Shown one piece after another: positions 52,487 to 60,551 of a stretch of DNA of 64,000 nucleotides (position 1 is the first letter of the stretch; each line of letters starts with the position of its first letter). The DNA is from Sva-07 sp963707515 (GTDB taxonomy: Bacteria > Actinomycetota > Acidimicrobiia > Acidimicrobiales > Ilumatobacteraceae): the NCBI GenBank assembly GCA_963707515.1, contig CAVPQI010000001.1, positions 1,178,001 to 1,242,000 of the forward strand. Direction: 5' to 3'. The position numbers and the translations under genes are program-made. The notes under the pieces were generated by a model that saw only the letters and a list, made by a program, of their open reading frames with translations, ran no database searches and was not told where the DNA came from.

Positions 52487-53638
52487 TCACCGATCGTTGC
52501 GCAGCAGCTGGTTGACGCGTGCGGCCTGACGGGTTTGGTGGTTGCGCTCGGCGAGGTTGGTGGCGTTGCGCGCCGCGGCCGCGTAGAGGCGCGCCGCGGT
52601 CGCCAGGTCGCCGTTGCGTTCGTGGAGGTGGGCGGCGACGGCATCGTGTCGCGGCACCGTCGGATCGACGGCGGACAGCGCCGCCAGGCCGGCTGGGGCA
52701 CCATCCGCCTCGCCGACGGCGACGGCCCGGTTGAGCCGGACGATCGGTGTGTCGGTGATGCGCACCAGCTCGTCGTACCACTCCACGATCTGCACCCAGT
52801 CGGTCTCCTCGATCCGCGGCGCGTCGGCATGGAGGGCAGCGATCGCCGCCTGTGCCTGGTACTCGCCGAGCCGGTCTCGCGCCAGCGCCACCTGGATCGT
52901 CGCCACGCCTTCGGCGATCAGCCGCCGGTCCCACTGCCGGCGATCCTGCTCGGCGAGCGGCACGATCGCGCCGTCCGCACGGGTCCGGCTGTGGCGCCGG
53001 GCGTGATGGAGGAGCATCAACGCCAGGAGACCGTCGACCTCGGGATCGTCGACCGAGGCGGCGAGCTGGCGGGTCAGCCGGATCGCCTCGGCGGCCAAGT
53101 CGACGTCACCCGAGTAGCCCTCGTTGAACACCAGGTAGAGCACCCGCATGACCGTCGGTAGATCGCCGGGTCGCTCGATCCCGGCGTGCTCGACGGTCCG
53201 CTTGGCGCGGCTGATGCGCTGCGCCATCGTCGGCTCGGGCACGAGGTACGCCTCGGCGATCTGGCGCGTCGTCAGGCCACCGACCGCCCGCAACGTGAGG
53301 GCAACCGCCGACGGTGCCGTCAGGTCGGGATGGGCACAGAGGAAGTACAGCTGCAGCGTGTCGTCGACGCTCGGTGCCGCGCCGCCCACCGGTGTGCGGT
53401 CGTAGCGCACCTCACGGTCACGCCGCGCCGTGTCCGACCGGACGAGGTCGAGGAACGCTCGCCACGAGACGGTGATCAACCAGCCCGCCGGGTCGTCCGG
53501 CGGATCGTCCTCCCACGACGACAGCGCACGGACCAGCGCCTCTTGGACCGCGTCCTCGGCCGTCGCGAAGTCGGCACCGCGACGGACGAGGACGCTGATG
53601 ATCTGCGGGACGAGCTGACGGAGCTCGGCACCGTCCAC
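52487..53638 (-). CDS. ECF sigma factor, ECF42 type with C-terminal TPR-like extension
   Basis: 383 residues. The sigma2 region reads GADFATAEDAVQEALVRALS, followed by WLITVSWRAFLDLVRSDTAR; sigma4 includes GGLTTRQIAEAYLVPEPTMA with RAKRT. A long extension (about 170-383, DUF6596/TPR-like) starts near LPTVMRVLYLVFNEGYSGDV, runs through WDRRLIAEGVATIQVALARD and ends NLAERNHQTRQAARVNQLLR. ECF42 factors have this extension and lie beside DGPF proteins, without an anti-sigma factor, and the same holds here: the YCII/DGPF gene ends 2 nt before this GTG start. It is thought to direct stress or antibiotic-linked genes; the regulon is unknown. Confidence 0.92.
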   Translation of the reverse strand: MDGAELRQLVPQIISVLVRRGADFATAEDAVQEALVRALSSWEDDPPDDPAGWLITVSWRAFLDLVRSDTARRDREVRYDRTPVGGAAPSVDDTLQLYFLCAHPDLTAPSAVALTLRAVGGLTTRQIAEAYLVPEPTMAQRISRAKRTVEHAGIERPGDLPTVMRVLYLVFNEGYSGDVDLAAEAIRLTRQLAASVDDPEVDGLLALMLLHHARRHSRTRADGAIVPLAEQDRRQWDRRLIAEGVATIQVALARDRLGEYQAQAAIAALHADAPRIEETDWVQIVEWYDELVRITDTPIVRLNRAVAVGEADGAPAGLAALSAVDPTVPRHDAVAAHLHERNGDLATAARLYAAAARNATNLAERNHQTRQAARVNQLLRNDR

Positions 53639-53640
53639 GA

Positions 53641-54048
53641 TCAGTCCGTGACGTTCGGCGGCGCCTGGAGGAACGGGCGGACCTCGAGCCATTCGTGGAT
53701 CGGCCTGCCGCCGGCACCAGGCGCCGCCGACAGCTCGCCGGCGAGCTCGATCGCCCGCTCGGTGCTGTCGACGTCGACCACCATCCAGCCGGCGACGAGG
53801 TCCTTCGTCTCGGCGAAGGGGCCGTCAGTGACCGGCGGGCGACCCGCGCCGTCGAAGCGCACCCACATGCCGTCGGGCGACAGCGCCTGCCCGTCGACGA
53901 ACTCGCCCGTGTCTTCCAGCCGTGACGCGAAGTCGTTCATGTAGGCGATGTGCGCCTCGACCTCGGCGGGTGTCCACTCCTCCATCGCGACGTCGTTGAT
54001 CGGTGCCGGAGCGCCTCGGTAGTGCTTGAGGAACAGGTACTTGGCCAT
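53641..54048 (-). CDS. YCII-related DGPF-domain protein
   Basis: 135 residues. It opens MAKYLFLKHYRGAPAPINDV and contains VTDGPFAETKDLVAGWMVVD with the DGPF motif that names the family, plus ERAIELAGELSAAPGAGGRP. The fold is a small ferredoxin-like dimer. DGPF proteins are the standing partners of ECF42 sigma factors; they may be targets or sensors. AAGGAG lies 8 nt before the ATG. Upstream of the sigma gene with only 2 nt between, so it is one operon. Confidence 0.95.
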   Translation of the reverse strand: MAKYLFLKHYRGAPAPINDVAMEEWTPAEVEAHIAYMNDFASRLEDTGEFVDGQALSPDGMWVRFDGAGRPPVTDGPFAETKDLVAGWMVVDVDSTERAIELAGELSAAPGAGGRPIHEWLEVRPFLQAPPNVTD

Positions 54049-54152
54049 CGTGTCTCTCCTTGTGTGCCTGCGGCCGGGTCGGCCGTTCGACCATGGGACG
54101 GAGCCGGCAGTGAGATCTCGACATCCGGGCCACGAGTCGCCAGCACCCGAGC

Positions 54153-54183
54153 GTTACAACAGGGGTCTGACCCCTGATGTAAC
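54153..54183. repeat. GGGGTC-core palindrome, copy 4
   Basis: GTTACAACAGGGGTC faces GACCCCTGATGTAAC around a central T. The left arm is identical to copy 1 and the right arm to copy 3. It lies 10 nt beyond the stop of the lipase maturation factor gene, where it can terminate that transcript. Confidence 0.85.
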
Positions 54184-54193
54184 GCTGGTCGCT

Positions 54194-55603
54194 TCACGTC
54201 ACCGTAGAACGCACCGGTCGCATCAGCAGGTGCGAGGGGCCAGTGATCCAGACGTGTCCGGTCGCTCGGCGCTCGGAGCGCGTGGCGAAGCGGTAGGCCA
54301 CCAGCCGGGCCCGGACGGCCTGGGGCGGTGTGCCGGCGAAGGGATCGTGGGCGAGCAGGGCGAGCACCGCCGGGTCGCTGCGCAGCAGGGCGTCGACGAA
54401 GCGATCGAACCAGCCGGCGCCGTAGCGCGGCGACAATGCGAGGAACCACATCATCCAGTCGAGCCGCAGGTGGTACGGGGCGACCTGGCGCGGTCGCCGG
54501 TCGGGATCGGTCGGCTTCCCCCTGAACTCGTACGCCTCCCAGTGCTCGCCGTCGCCCGTGCCCTCGACCACCACCTCCAGCCGCTCACGGGTGACGCTGC
54601 CGAAGGCGCCGTACGAGTTGACGAGGTGCAGCCGGTCGTAGGAGGCGTTCATCTGCTGGCTGCGGGAGAACAGGTTGCGCAGCGGACGCCAACTGAGCAC
54701 CAGCACCATCGCTGCGAACACCACCACGAGCGTCGAGAACCATGCCGGCTCGGCGGTCGGGGCACCGATCTCGATGCCGACCACCGCGAACCACGAGTCG
54801 GGGATCGCCGCGAATCCGAGCACCAGGGTGACGAGGTTGAGCCAGGCGTAGTTGCCCGACGCCAGCAGGTAGGCCTGGGTCACGATCATCGTCGCCCCGC
54901 CGATGCCGGCCAACGGCTGCGGGAGGAACAGCAGCCACGGCGCACCGAGCTGGGCGACGTGGTTGGCGGCGGTCTCGACCCGGTGGACCCACCGCGGGCG
55001 GAGGTGGAACCAGCGCGACGTCGGACCCGGCATCGGCTGTGTCTCGTGGTGATGGTCGAGGCAGGTCAGGTCGCGCCAGCAACGGTCGCCGCGCATCTTG
55101 ATCATCCCGGCGCCGAACTCGACGCGGAACAGCAGCCACCGGAGGAGGACGATCGTGACCAGCGGGGTGGCCACGCGCCCGTTGCCGAGGAAGGCGACGA
55201 CGAGGCCCGCCTCGAGCAGCAGCGACTCCCACCCGAATCCGTAGAACGTCTGACCGACGTTGACGATCGACAGGTACAGGACCCACAGCAGCAGCCACCC
55301 GGCGATGGCGACCACCGTGGGGACGAGGTCGAACACACCGATCACCGCGCCGGCGGCGACGACCATCCCGATCCACGCCACCGCCGTCACGAGGCGGTCC
55401 GAGTACCGCCACTGGAACAGGCTCGGCGCCTGGCGGAACGTCACCCGGTCGAGGAACCGTGGGACCGGCAACAGGCCGTGCTCACCGAGCAGCGGGCGGA
55501 ACTGCGCCCGCACGTTGAGGAACGCGATGAGGTAGGTGAACGCGACACCGCGCTGCACCATGACCCTGGCGACGTCGTAGTCGTCGGTGAACACCCACTC
55601 CAT
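54194..55603 (-). CDS. lipase maturation factor family protein
   Basis: 469 residues, a multi-pass membrane protein homologous to eukaryotic LMF1/LMF2. MEWVFTDDYDVARVMVQRGV opens it; then FRPLLGEHGLLPVPRFLDRV, SIVNVGQTFYGFGWESLLLE and FRVEFGAGMIKMRGDRCWRD followed by LTCLDHHHETQPMPGP, all near-invariant in the family. About eight membrane helices precede a soluble C-terminus (HLVNSYGAFGSVTRERLEVV to QVAPYHLRLDWMMWFLALSP). In animals the family matures secreted lipases; the bacterial role is unknown. ATG 55603 is chosen because GGAGG lies 7 nt upstream; the repeats at 55635-55688 are outside the coding region. Confidence 0.93.
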   Translation of the reverse strand: MEWVFTDDYDVARVMVQRGVAFTYLIAFLNVRAQFRPLLGEHGLLPVPRFLDRVTFRQAPSLFQWRYSDRLVTAVAWIGMVVAAGAVIGVFDLVPTVVAIAGWLLLWVLYLSIVNVGQTFYGFGWESLLLEAGLVVAFLGNGRVATPLVTIVLLRWLLFRVEFGAGMIKMRGDRCWRDLTCLDHHHETQPMPGPTSRWFHLRPRWVHRVETAANHVAQLGAPWLLFLPQPLAGIGGATMIVTQAYLLASGNYAWLNLVTLVLGFAAIPDSWFAVVGIEIGAPTAEPAWFSTLVVVFAAMVLVLSWRPLRNLFSRSQQMNASYDRLHLVNSYGAFGSVTRERLEVVVEGTGDGEHWEAYEFRGKPTDPDRRPRQVAPYHLRLDWMMWFLALSPRYGAGWFDRFVDALLRSDPAVLALLAHDPFAGTPPQAVRARLVAYRFATRSERRATGHVWITGPSHLLMRPVRSTVT

Positions 55604-55634
55604 CGCACGACCTCCATCGCACGAACCTCTCTCC

Positions 55635-55688
55635 CACGAACCTCTCCATCCGCGCGAACCTCTCCATCCGCGCGAACCTCTCCATCCG
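55635..55688. repeat. 18-bp tandem repeat (three copies)
   Basis: CRCGAACCTCTCCATCCG repeats at 55635, 55653 and 55671, 31 nt upstream of the lipase maturation factor start. Shorter variants (CGCACGAACCTCTC) continue to 55616. They may hold repeated promoter or regulator half-sites. Confidence 0.85.
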
Positions 55689-55752
55689 CACGAGCCTTCG
55701 CGCCGCCGACGTGCCGGCGCGTGCGCCGCCGGCGTGTGCCGAGCGGTGTCGG

Positions 55753-56397
55753 TCAGTACGGCGCGGCCGGTGGCGTGTCGTCGCCCGACGTGCCGGTGGC
55801 GGCGGTCGAGCCGGGGTTCGTCGGTGGGGCCGGGAAGGTCAGCGACCCCGTCGTGGGCTGCGGCGCCGCGGCGGTGGGTGCCGGGGGCGGCACGCCCTCG
55901 CGACGCACGCCGAGAACCGACTCCGCCTCGACGCGCTGCGAGATCGGGACCCTCACGTCGTACGTCTCGGCCTCGAACGTGCCGATCGACGAGAAGTCGC
56001 GCTTGCCACGCGTCGACCAGTGGCCGAAGGCGAACCAGGCGGCACCGACGATCGCGCCGATGACGAGGTAGCTGATGATGATGCTGAGGACCTCGCCGAA
56101 GCCGTCGGTCTCGACGAACAAGGCGACCAGCAACCCGAAGAACCCGGCGAACCAGGCGCCGGCGGCGGCACCCTTGAGCGCTGCCGTCCCGACGGTCTCG
56201 CGCCCGGTGACGTACTCGACTCGTTTCAGGCCGTTCCACACGATCGCCGAGCGGGCGACGTCGAAACCGGCGTCGGACAGGGCATCGACGGCGCGCTGGG
56301 CGCCCTCGTAGCGGGCAAAGGTGGCGACGATCGCGGTGTCGCTGGTGTCGAAGGGCTGCATGCCCGGCTGCATCCCTGGCTGCATCTGCATGCTCAT
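55753..56397 (-). CDS. general stress protein 17M-like (YflT domain) membrane protein
   Basis: 214 residues. The N-terminal YflT-type domain is ATFARYEGAQRAVDALSDAG, then FDVARSAIVWNGLKRVEYVT. Two membrane helices follow (GAWFAGFFGLLVALFVETDG, VLSIIISYLVIGAIVGAAWF) and a Pro/Ala/Thr-rich tail. The start MSMQMQPGMQPGMQPF is a short tripeptide-like repeat. Homologues are induced by heat, salt or ethanol in Bacillus; here the role is probably envelope or general stress, by inference. Convergent with the DUF167 gene. Confidence 0.85.
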   Translation of the reverse strand: MSMQMQPGMQPGMQPFDTSDTAIVATFARYEGAQRAVDALSDAGFDVARSAIVWNGLKRVEYVTGRETVGTAALKGAAAGAWFAGFFGLLVALFVETDGFGEVLSIIISYLVIGAIVGAAWFAFGHWSTRGKRDFSSIGTFEAETYDVRVPISQRVEAESVLGVRREGVPPPAPTAAAPQPTTGSLTFPAPPTNPGSTAATGTSGDDTPPAAPY

Positions 56398-56470
56398 GCC
56401 CGACCGCCTACCCCGACGCCGGTCGGGCGAACCCTCGCCGGCGGCAGGTGCGACGTGTCAAGCTCGCCAG

Positions 56471-56791
56471 ATGACCGACGCCCGATCGTTGCGCATCGAC
56501 ACCGCGGCGACGGGTGGCGTGATCATTCACGTTCACGCCCAACCGGGTGCACGACGGACCGAGCTCGTCGGGCTCCACGGCGACTCACTGAAGATCCGCA
56601 TTGCCGCACCGCCGGTGGACGACCGGGCCAACGAGTTGCTGCTCGCCTTCTTGGCGCGCGAGTTCGGTGTGCTGCGCTCGACCGTCAGCATCCGCTCGGG
56701 CTCGACCGCACGGCGCAAGCGGGTGCGGCTCAACACCGTGACGGCCGACGATGCGGCACGGGTGCTGGGGCGACTCCTGGCGTCGCCGTGA
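56471..56791 (+). CDS. DUF167 / YggU family protein
   Basis: 106 residues. GGVIIHVHAQPGARRTELVG and LKIRIAAPPVDDRANELLLA are diagnostic of DUF167, and REFGVLRSTVSIRSGSTARR follows. The function is unknown; the fold is a small alpha/beta protein often near yggT and the cell-division cluster, but not here. CAAGCT lies 6 nt before the ATG, a weak -10-like box. Convergent with DUF2630. Confidence 0.95.
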   Translation: MTDARSLRIDTAATGGVIIHVHAQPGARRTELVGLHGDSLKIRIAAPPVDDRANELLLAFLAREFGVLRSTVSIRSGSTARRKRVRLNTVTADDAARVLGRLLASP

Positions 56792-56816
56792 CCCGGGCTG
56801 ATTCAGGTTGCGCGGC

Positions 56817-57059
56817 TCAGTTCTTGTAGTTCTCGACGATGTCCGCCGGTCGCACGGCGGACTCGTCGGGATCCTGGCCGAACTCTCGATGGGCGCGGCG
56901 TTGACGCAGCAGGTCCCAACACTGGTCGAGCAGCACGCCGATCTCCTCGAGGCGCTGACGCTCCGCCGGGCCGGCATCGCCGGCGGACTGGCGGGCACGC
57001 AGGGCATGCTCCTCGTCGGCCAGCTCGTTGATCCGTGACAGCGTGTTCTCATCGGCCAT
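56817..57059 (-). CDS. DUF2630 family protein
   Basis: 80 residues, helical. ISxLVxEExxLR-type opening reads LSRINELADEEHALRARQSA and continues LEEIGVLLDQCWDLLRQRRA and VRPADIVENYKN. This matches the DUF2630 pattern known from actinobacteria. The function is unknown. GGAG lies 7 nt before the ATG. Confidence 0.93.
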   Translation of the reverse strand: MADENTLSRINELADEEHALRARQSAGDAGPAERQRLEEIGVLLDQCWDLLRQRRAHREFGQDPDESAVRPADIVENYKN

Positions 57060-57112
57060 GGCGCACTCCGTTCGATCGTGTGGGACCGATGGTACTCAGC
57101 GCAGCCACCGAT

Positions 57113-57163
57113 CGATCTCGGTCAGGATCTGCCCGCTTTCCGGGAAGATTCCGACCGAGATCG
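57113..57163. terminator. long hairpin between the nuclease and DUF2630 genes
   Basis: CGATCTCGGTC (57113-57123) pairs perfectly with GACCGAGATCG (57153-57163). CCCG and CGGG pair inside the loop. It lies 50 nt beyond the nuclease stop on the minus strand. G-rich repeats of GATCGGGGTGG follow at 57160-57205. Confidence 0.5.
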
Positions 57164-57212
57164 GGGTGGGATCGGGGTGGGATCGACCGGTGGGATCGAC
57201 GGGTGGGATGGG

Positions 57213-60200
57213 TCAGTTGGCGGTCCAGAGGTTCGGTCGCAGGGTGCCGGCGACGGTCGCCGAGTACGACGTTCCATCGAGCACGAGCTCGACGTCGACG
57301 TCCGCGTCGGCGACCGTGAAGCCGCGCGGCAAGACACCGATCACGCCGAAGTTCGAGGTGTGCAGATCGAACGTCACGAGCCCACCACGACCGAGGCCGA
57401 CGCAGAGCCCGAGCAGGCGGACCGTACGCACCGAGGTGACCTCGGTACCGTCGACCGACAGCGACAGCGTCGGGCACGCCGCCCGCGTCTCGTCGATACC
57501 GCCGGACAGGATCGCCACGCCGGGGAGCCGCTTGGAGAACGTCAGCAGGGCGTCGTCGATACGCAGCGTGTCGACCACCGGCTCGCCGAGGTCGAGGCCG
57601 ATCACGACCGGGTCGTGGTCGCTGGAGCGCAACGCCGTCGAGTCGGTGACGTCGGCAGCGTTCGATTCCCGCTCGAACGACGACTCGCCCTCGTCGTCGA
57701 CGCCGTCGTTGTAGTCGAAGATCGGGATCTCGTCGGCGTTGATGTGCCACGTCGTCACCCCGGTCACCTGCGGTCGCAGCGCCTCGTTGGCAAGGGCGTG
57801 GTCGAGATAGCCGAGCTGGCCGTCGAAGACGTAGGAGTAGGCGTCGTCACCTTCGAACTCGGCGACGAGGTCGATGTACCCGGCGTCGCGGAGTGCCGTG
57901 ATCGGATCCTCCATGCGGTACGAGTTGAGGTCGCCGATCACCAGCACGTCGGGATCGCCGCTGCCGGTCGGGTCGGTGGCGAGGAAGTCGGCGAGCGCAT
58001 TCGCCGCCGCCGTCCTCGTGACGTTGCAGTTGCCGGCCCCGTCGTCGAGGTCGGGGTCACCGAGCGCGTTGCAGTCGGAACCCTTCGACTTGAAGTGGTT
58101 GACAGCGACCGTGAAACGCTCACCGGTCGCCACCTCCTCGAACGTCTGCACCAGGACCGGGCGGTTCTCGGTGTCGATGAAGGTCGGGTCGACCGTCGAG
58201 TCGAGGATCGCCAGGTCGCCGACCGGCGTGACGAGGCCGGGCTGGTAGACGAACGCCTGGCGGATGGCGTCGGTGCCGACGAACCCGGTGTCGATGGCGT
58301 CGTAGGTGCCCAATGCCGTGGCCGCGTTGAGTCCGGCGACGAGATCGTCGGTCGCCTGGCCCTCGTCGTTCTGGATCTCGATCAGCCCGGCGACGGCCGG
58401 GTCGATCTCGACGATGGCGTCGACGATCTTCGCCCGCTGGGCGTCGAGCTCGGCGACCGAGTCGGCACCGCGGCAGTCGACGAGGCCGGTGGGGCCACAG
58501 GTGCCGTTGTCGTTCGACTGCGTCTCGTCGATCGTCGTGAAGTAGTTGAGGACGTTGAAGCTGGCGACGCGCAGGTCGCCGCCCACGTCGGCGAGTTCGG
58601 GCGCCGGGTTGACGGTGGTGAACGTGTAGTCGACGCCGACGACCGGCCGGATGCGCCACGCATCGGTGCCGGTCTGACCGGCGAACGACCAGTGCAGGAC
58701 GCCGGTGAGGCCGGTGATCGTGTCGCCGCCGCGCACCCGGTTGTCGACCGACAGGCCGCCGGCAGGCCACGGGTAGGGCTCGTCGACGGGCCCGGTCACG
58801 GCGTCGTTCTGGGTGTTGTTGTCGTCGTCGAGGATGATCGTGCGCCTCGCCAGGTCGGCGCGGTGCGCCGCGTAGCCCTCGACGCTCGGGGCGTCGGTGT
58901 CGGTGAACTGGTCCGGCCGTCCGCCCACGGTGAGCTCGATCTGCCCGTAGCGGGCGAGCTCGAAGTACTCGCTGACGGCAAGCGTCTGGGGGATCGTGAC
59001 GAGCATGCCCTCCGTCGTCTCGAACGTCCCGGCGGTCGCCGTCGACCCGGCGGCCGGAAGGTCGACCGTCGTCGCTGCCGGCAGGGCGTTGCCGGACGAC
59101 ACGATCGTCGTGGCGCCGGCGGAACGCGCCGTCAGCTGGGTCATGTCGAAGTTCTCGTCGGCGGAACCGGTGACCACGACGTTGTCGCCCGTGGCGAGCG
59201 TCGTCGGGCAGCCGCCACGGCAGAACACGAAGATGCCGTCGGACGTGGCGAGGTCACCATCGCCCTCGTCCTGGATGAAGTACCCGTCGAGGACGTCGTT
59301 GCTCGTGAACAAGGAGGTGACGGTGCCGTCGACCGTCACGACGATGCCGGGGATCGGCGTGACCGGCCCGGATCCCTGGATGTCGCCGATCGTGATCGTC
59401 GCCGGATCCGGGGCGACCTGGACCTGCACCGTGCACGACACCGTCTGCACCGGGTCGTCGTCGGTGGCGAACTCGATGTCGACGGGATGCACGCCGACGT
59501 CGAGTGAGCCGTCGACGTCGAGCGTCGCCGCACCCGGGCCGGTCGGTGTGAGCGTGATGCCGGCGATCGGCGCCGAGACGATCGTTGCGCTGACCACGTC
59601 GCTGTCGGCGTCGGTGGCCGAGACCGCGACCGACGTCGGCGAACCCTCGGTGGTCCTCAGCGTCGCGGGACAGGTGGCGACCGGCTCGGCGGGCACGGCC
59701 GCACCGTCGGTGATCGAGATGTTGTCGACGCCGATCATCGAATCGGAGCCGACGGCGTTGGTGGTCACCACGCGCACGTCGACGACGGGCTGGTTCAGCG
59801 CGTCGGCGGGGAGCGCGACGGACACCGGCGTCGTGAGCTGTTCGACCCCGGGCGCCGCAGCGTTGGCGACGTATCCGCCGGGGAGGTTGGTGAAGTCGCC
59901 ACTGCCGCCGACGCGGTAATGGAGGGCGACGGGCTGCGTGGCATTGTCGGCGTCGAGCTCGACGAGGTCATAGGCGACGACGACACCGGGCTGGCCGGTG
60001 GTGTCGAGGCGGATGACGATGCTCGGCGCATCGGCGGTCCCCGAACCCTGGAGAGCGATCGTCTGCCCCTGCACCTCGATGACACCGCCGGCGGTCGAGG
60101 TGGTGGTGGCGTTGGCGACGACGTCGACCGCACCGAGCGCCTCGCCGACCTGCAGCGCCGGGTCGAGGTTGGTCGGCGTGCCGCTGTTGATGTCGCCGAG

Positions 60201-60401
60201 ATAGCCGGTGATCGACGGGACCCCGACCCAGCTGTCGTTGGTCGTGATCAGGCCCGGGTCGGACCAGTCCTGGGTGAACGGCAGGGCACCCGGTGTCTGG
60301 TCGGCGTCGACGACCAGCGGCGCGGCGACCAGCGCGGTGCCCAGTGACGCCGCACCGACCGCGGTCAGGGCGAGCACTCGGGCGAGAGGATGGGACTTCA
60401 T
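57213..60401 (-). CDS. large secreted nuclease (ExeM/NucH-like endonuclease/exonuclease/phosphatase)
   Basis: 1,062 residues. Signal peptide HPLARVLALTAVGAASLGTA. N-terminal jelly-roll-like domain (FTQDWSDPGLITTNDSWVGV, to about 260), an Ig/cadherin-like segment (about 265-345), an OB-fold domain (ITIGDIQGSGPVTPIPGIVV onward, about 355-560), then the nuclease domain (about 610-960). The last has LRVASFNVLNYFTTID, GLIEIQNDEGQ, AVNHFKSKGSDC, VLVIGDLNSYRMEDPITALR, YSYVFDGQLGYLDHALANEA and LRSSDHDPVVIGLD, the EEP catalytic set (Asn, Glu, His, Asp-Asn, Asp-His). A C-terminal beta domain of about 100 residues follows. It is probably used to scavenge extracellular DNA. GGAG lies 6 nt before the ATG. 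Confidence 0.93.
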   Translation of the reverse strand: MKSHPLARVLALTAVGAASLGTALVAAPLVVDADQTPGALPFTQDWSDPGLITTNDSWVGVPSITGYLGDINSGTPTNLDPALQVGEALGAVDVVANATTTSTAGGVIEVQGQTIALQGSGTADAPSIVIRLDTTGQPGVVVAYDLVELDADNATQPVALHYRVGGSGDFTNLPGGYVANAAAPGVEQLTTPVSVALPADALNQPVVDVRVVTTNAVGSDSMIGVDNISITDGAAVPAEPVATCPATLRTTEGSPTSVAVSATDADSDVVSATIVSAPIAGITLTPTGPGAATLDVDGSLDVGVHPVDIEFATDDDPVQTVSCTVQVQVAPDPATITIGDIQGSGPVTPIPGIVVTVDGTVTSLFTSNDVLDGYFIQDEGDGDLATSDGIFVFCRGGCPTTLATGDNVVVTGSADENFDMTQLTARSAGATTIVSSGNALPAATTVDLPAAGSTATAGTFETTEGMLVTIPQTLAVSEYFELARYGQIELTVGGRPDQFTDTDAPSVEGYAAHRADLARRTIILDDDNNTQNDAVTGPVDEPYPWPAGGLSVDNRVRGGDTITGLTGVLHWSFAGQTGTDAWRIRPVVGVDYTFTTVNPAPELADVGGDLRVASFNVLNYFTTIDETQSNDNGTCGPTGLVDCRGADSVAELDAQRAKIVDAIVEIDPAVAGLIEIQNDEGQATDDLVAGLNAATALGTYDAIDTGFVGTDAIRQAFVYQPGLVTPVGDLAILDSTVDPTFIDTENRPVLVQTFEEVATGERFTVAVNHFKSKGSDCNALGDPDLDDGAGNCNVTRTAAANALADFLATDPTGSGDPDVLVIGDLNSYRMEDPITALRDAGYIDLVAEFEGDDAYSYVFDGQLGYLDHALANEALRPQVTGVTTWHINADEIPIFDYNDGVDDEGESSFERESNAADVTDSTALRSSDHDPVVIGLDLGEPVVDTLRIDDALLTFSKRLPGVAILSGGIDETRAACPTLSLSVDGTEVTSVRTVRLLGLCVGLGRGGLVTFDLHTSNFGVIGVLPRGFTVADADVDVELVLDGTSYSATVAGTLRPNLWTAN

Positions 60402-60551
60402 GACAGCTCCGATCGACGATGATCCCGCGCCCGCTGATGACCCGTCGTGAGGACCGCATTCGGCCGCCGCCCTCGTGTCGCTGAGCGGCACCGTAGCTGA
60501 TCGTCGGAGACGCCGGCGTCGCGTGCCCGGTGGCCCGTCGATCGGTTGCGT

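Noticed and set aside
57078..59507. 809-residue open frame on the plus strand
   Set aside because: Antisense to the secreted nuclease; composition of Arg, Asp and Val typical of a shadow frame.
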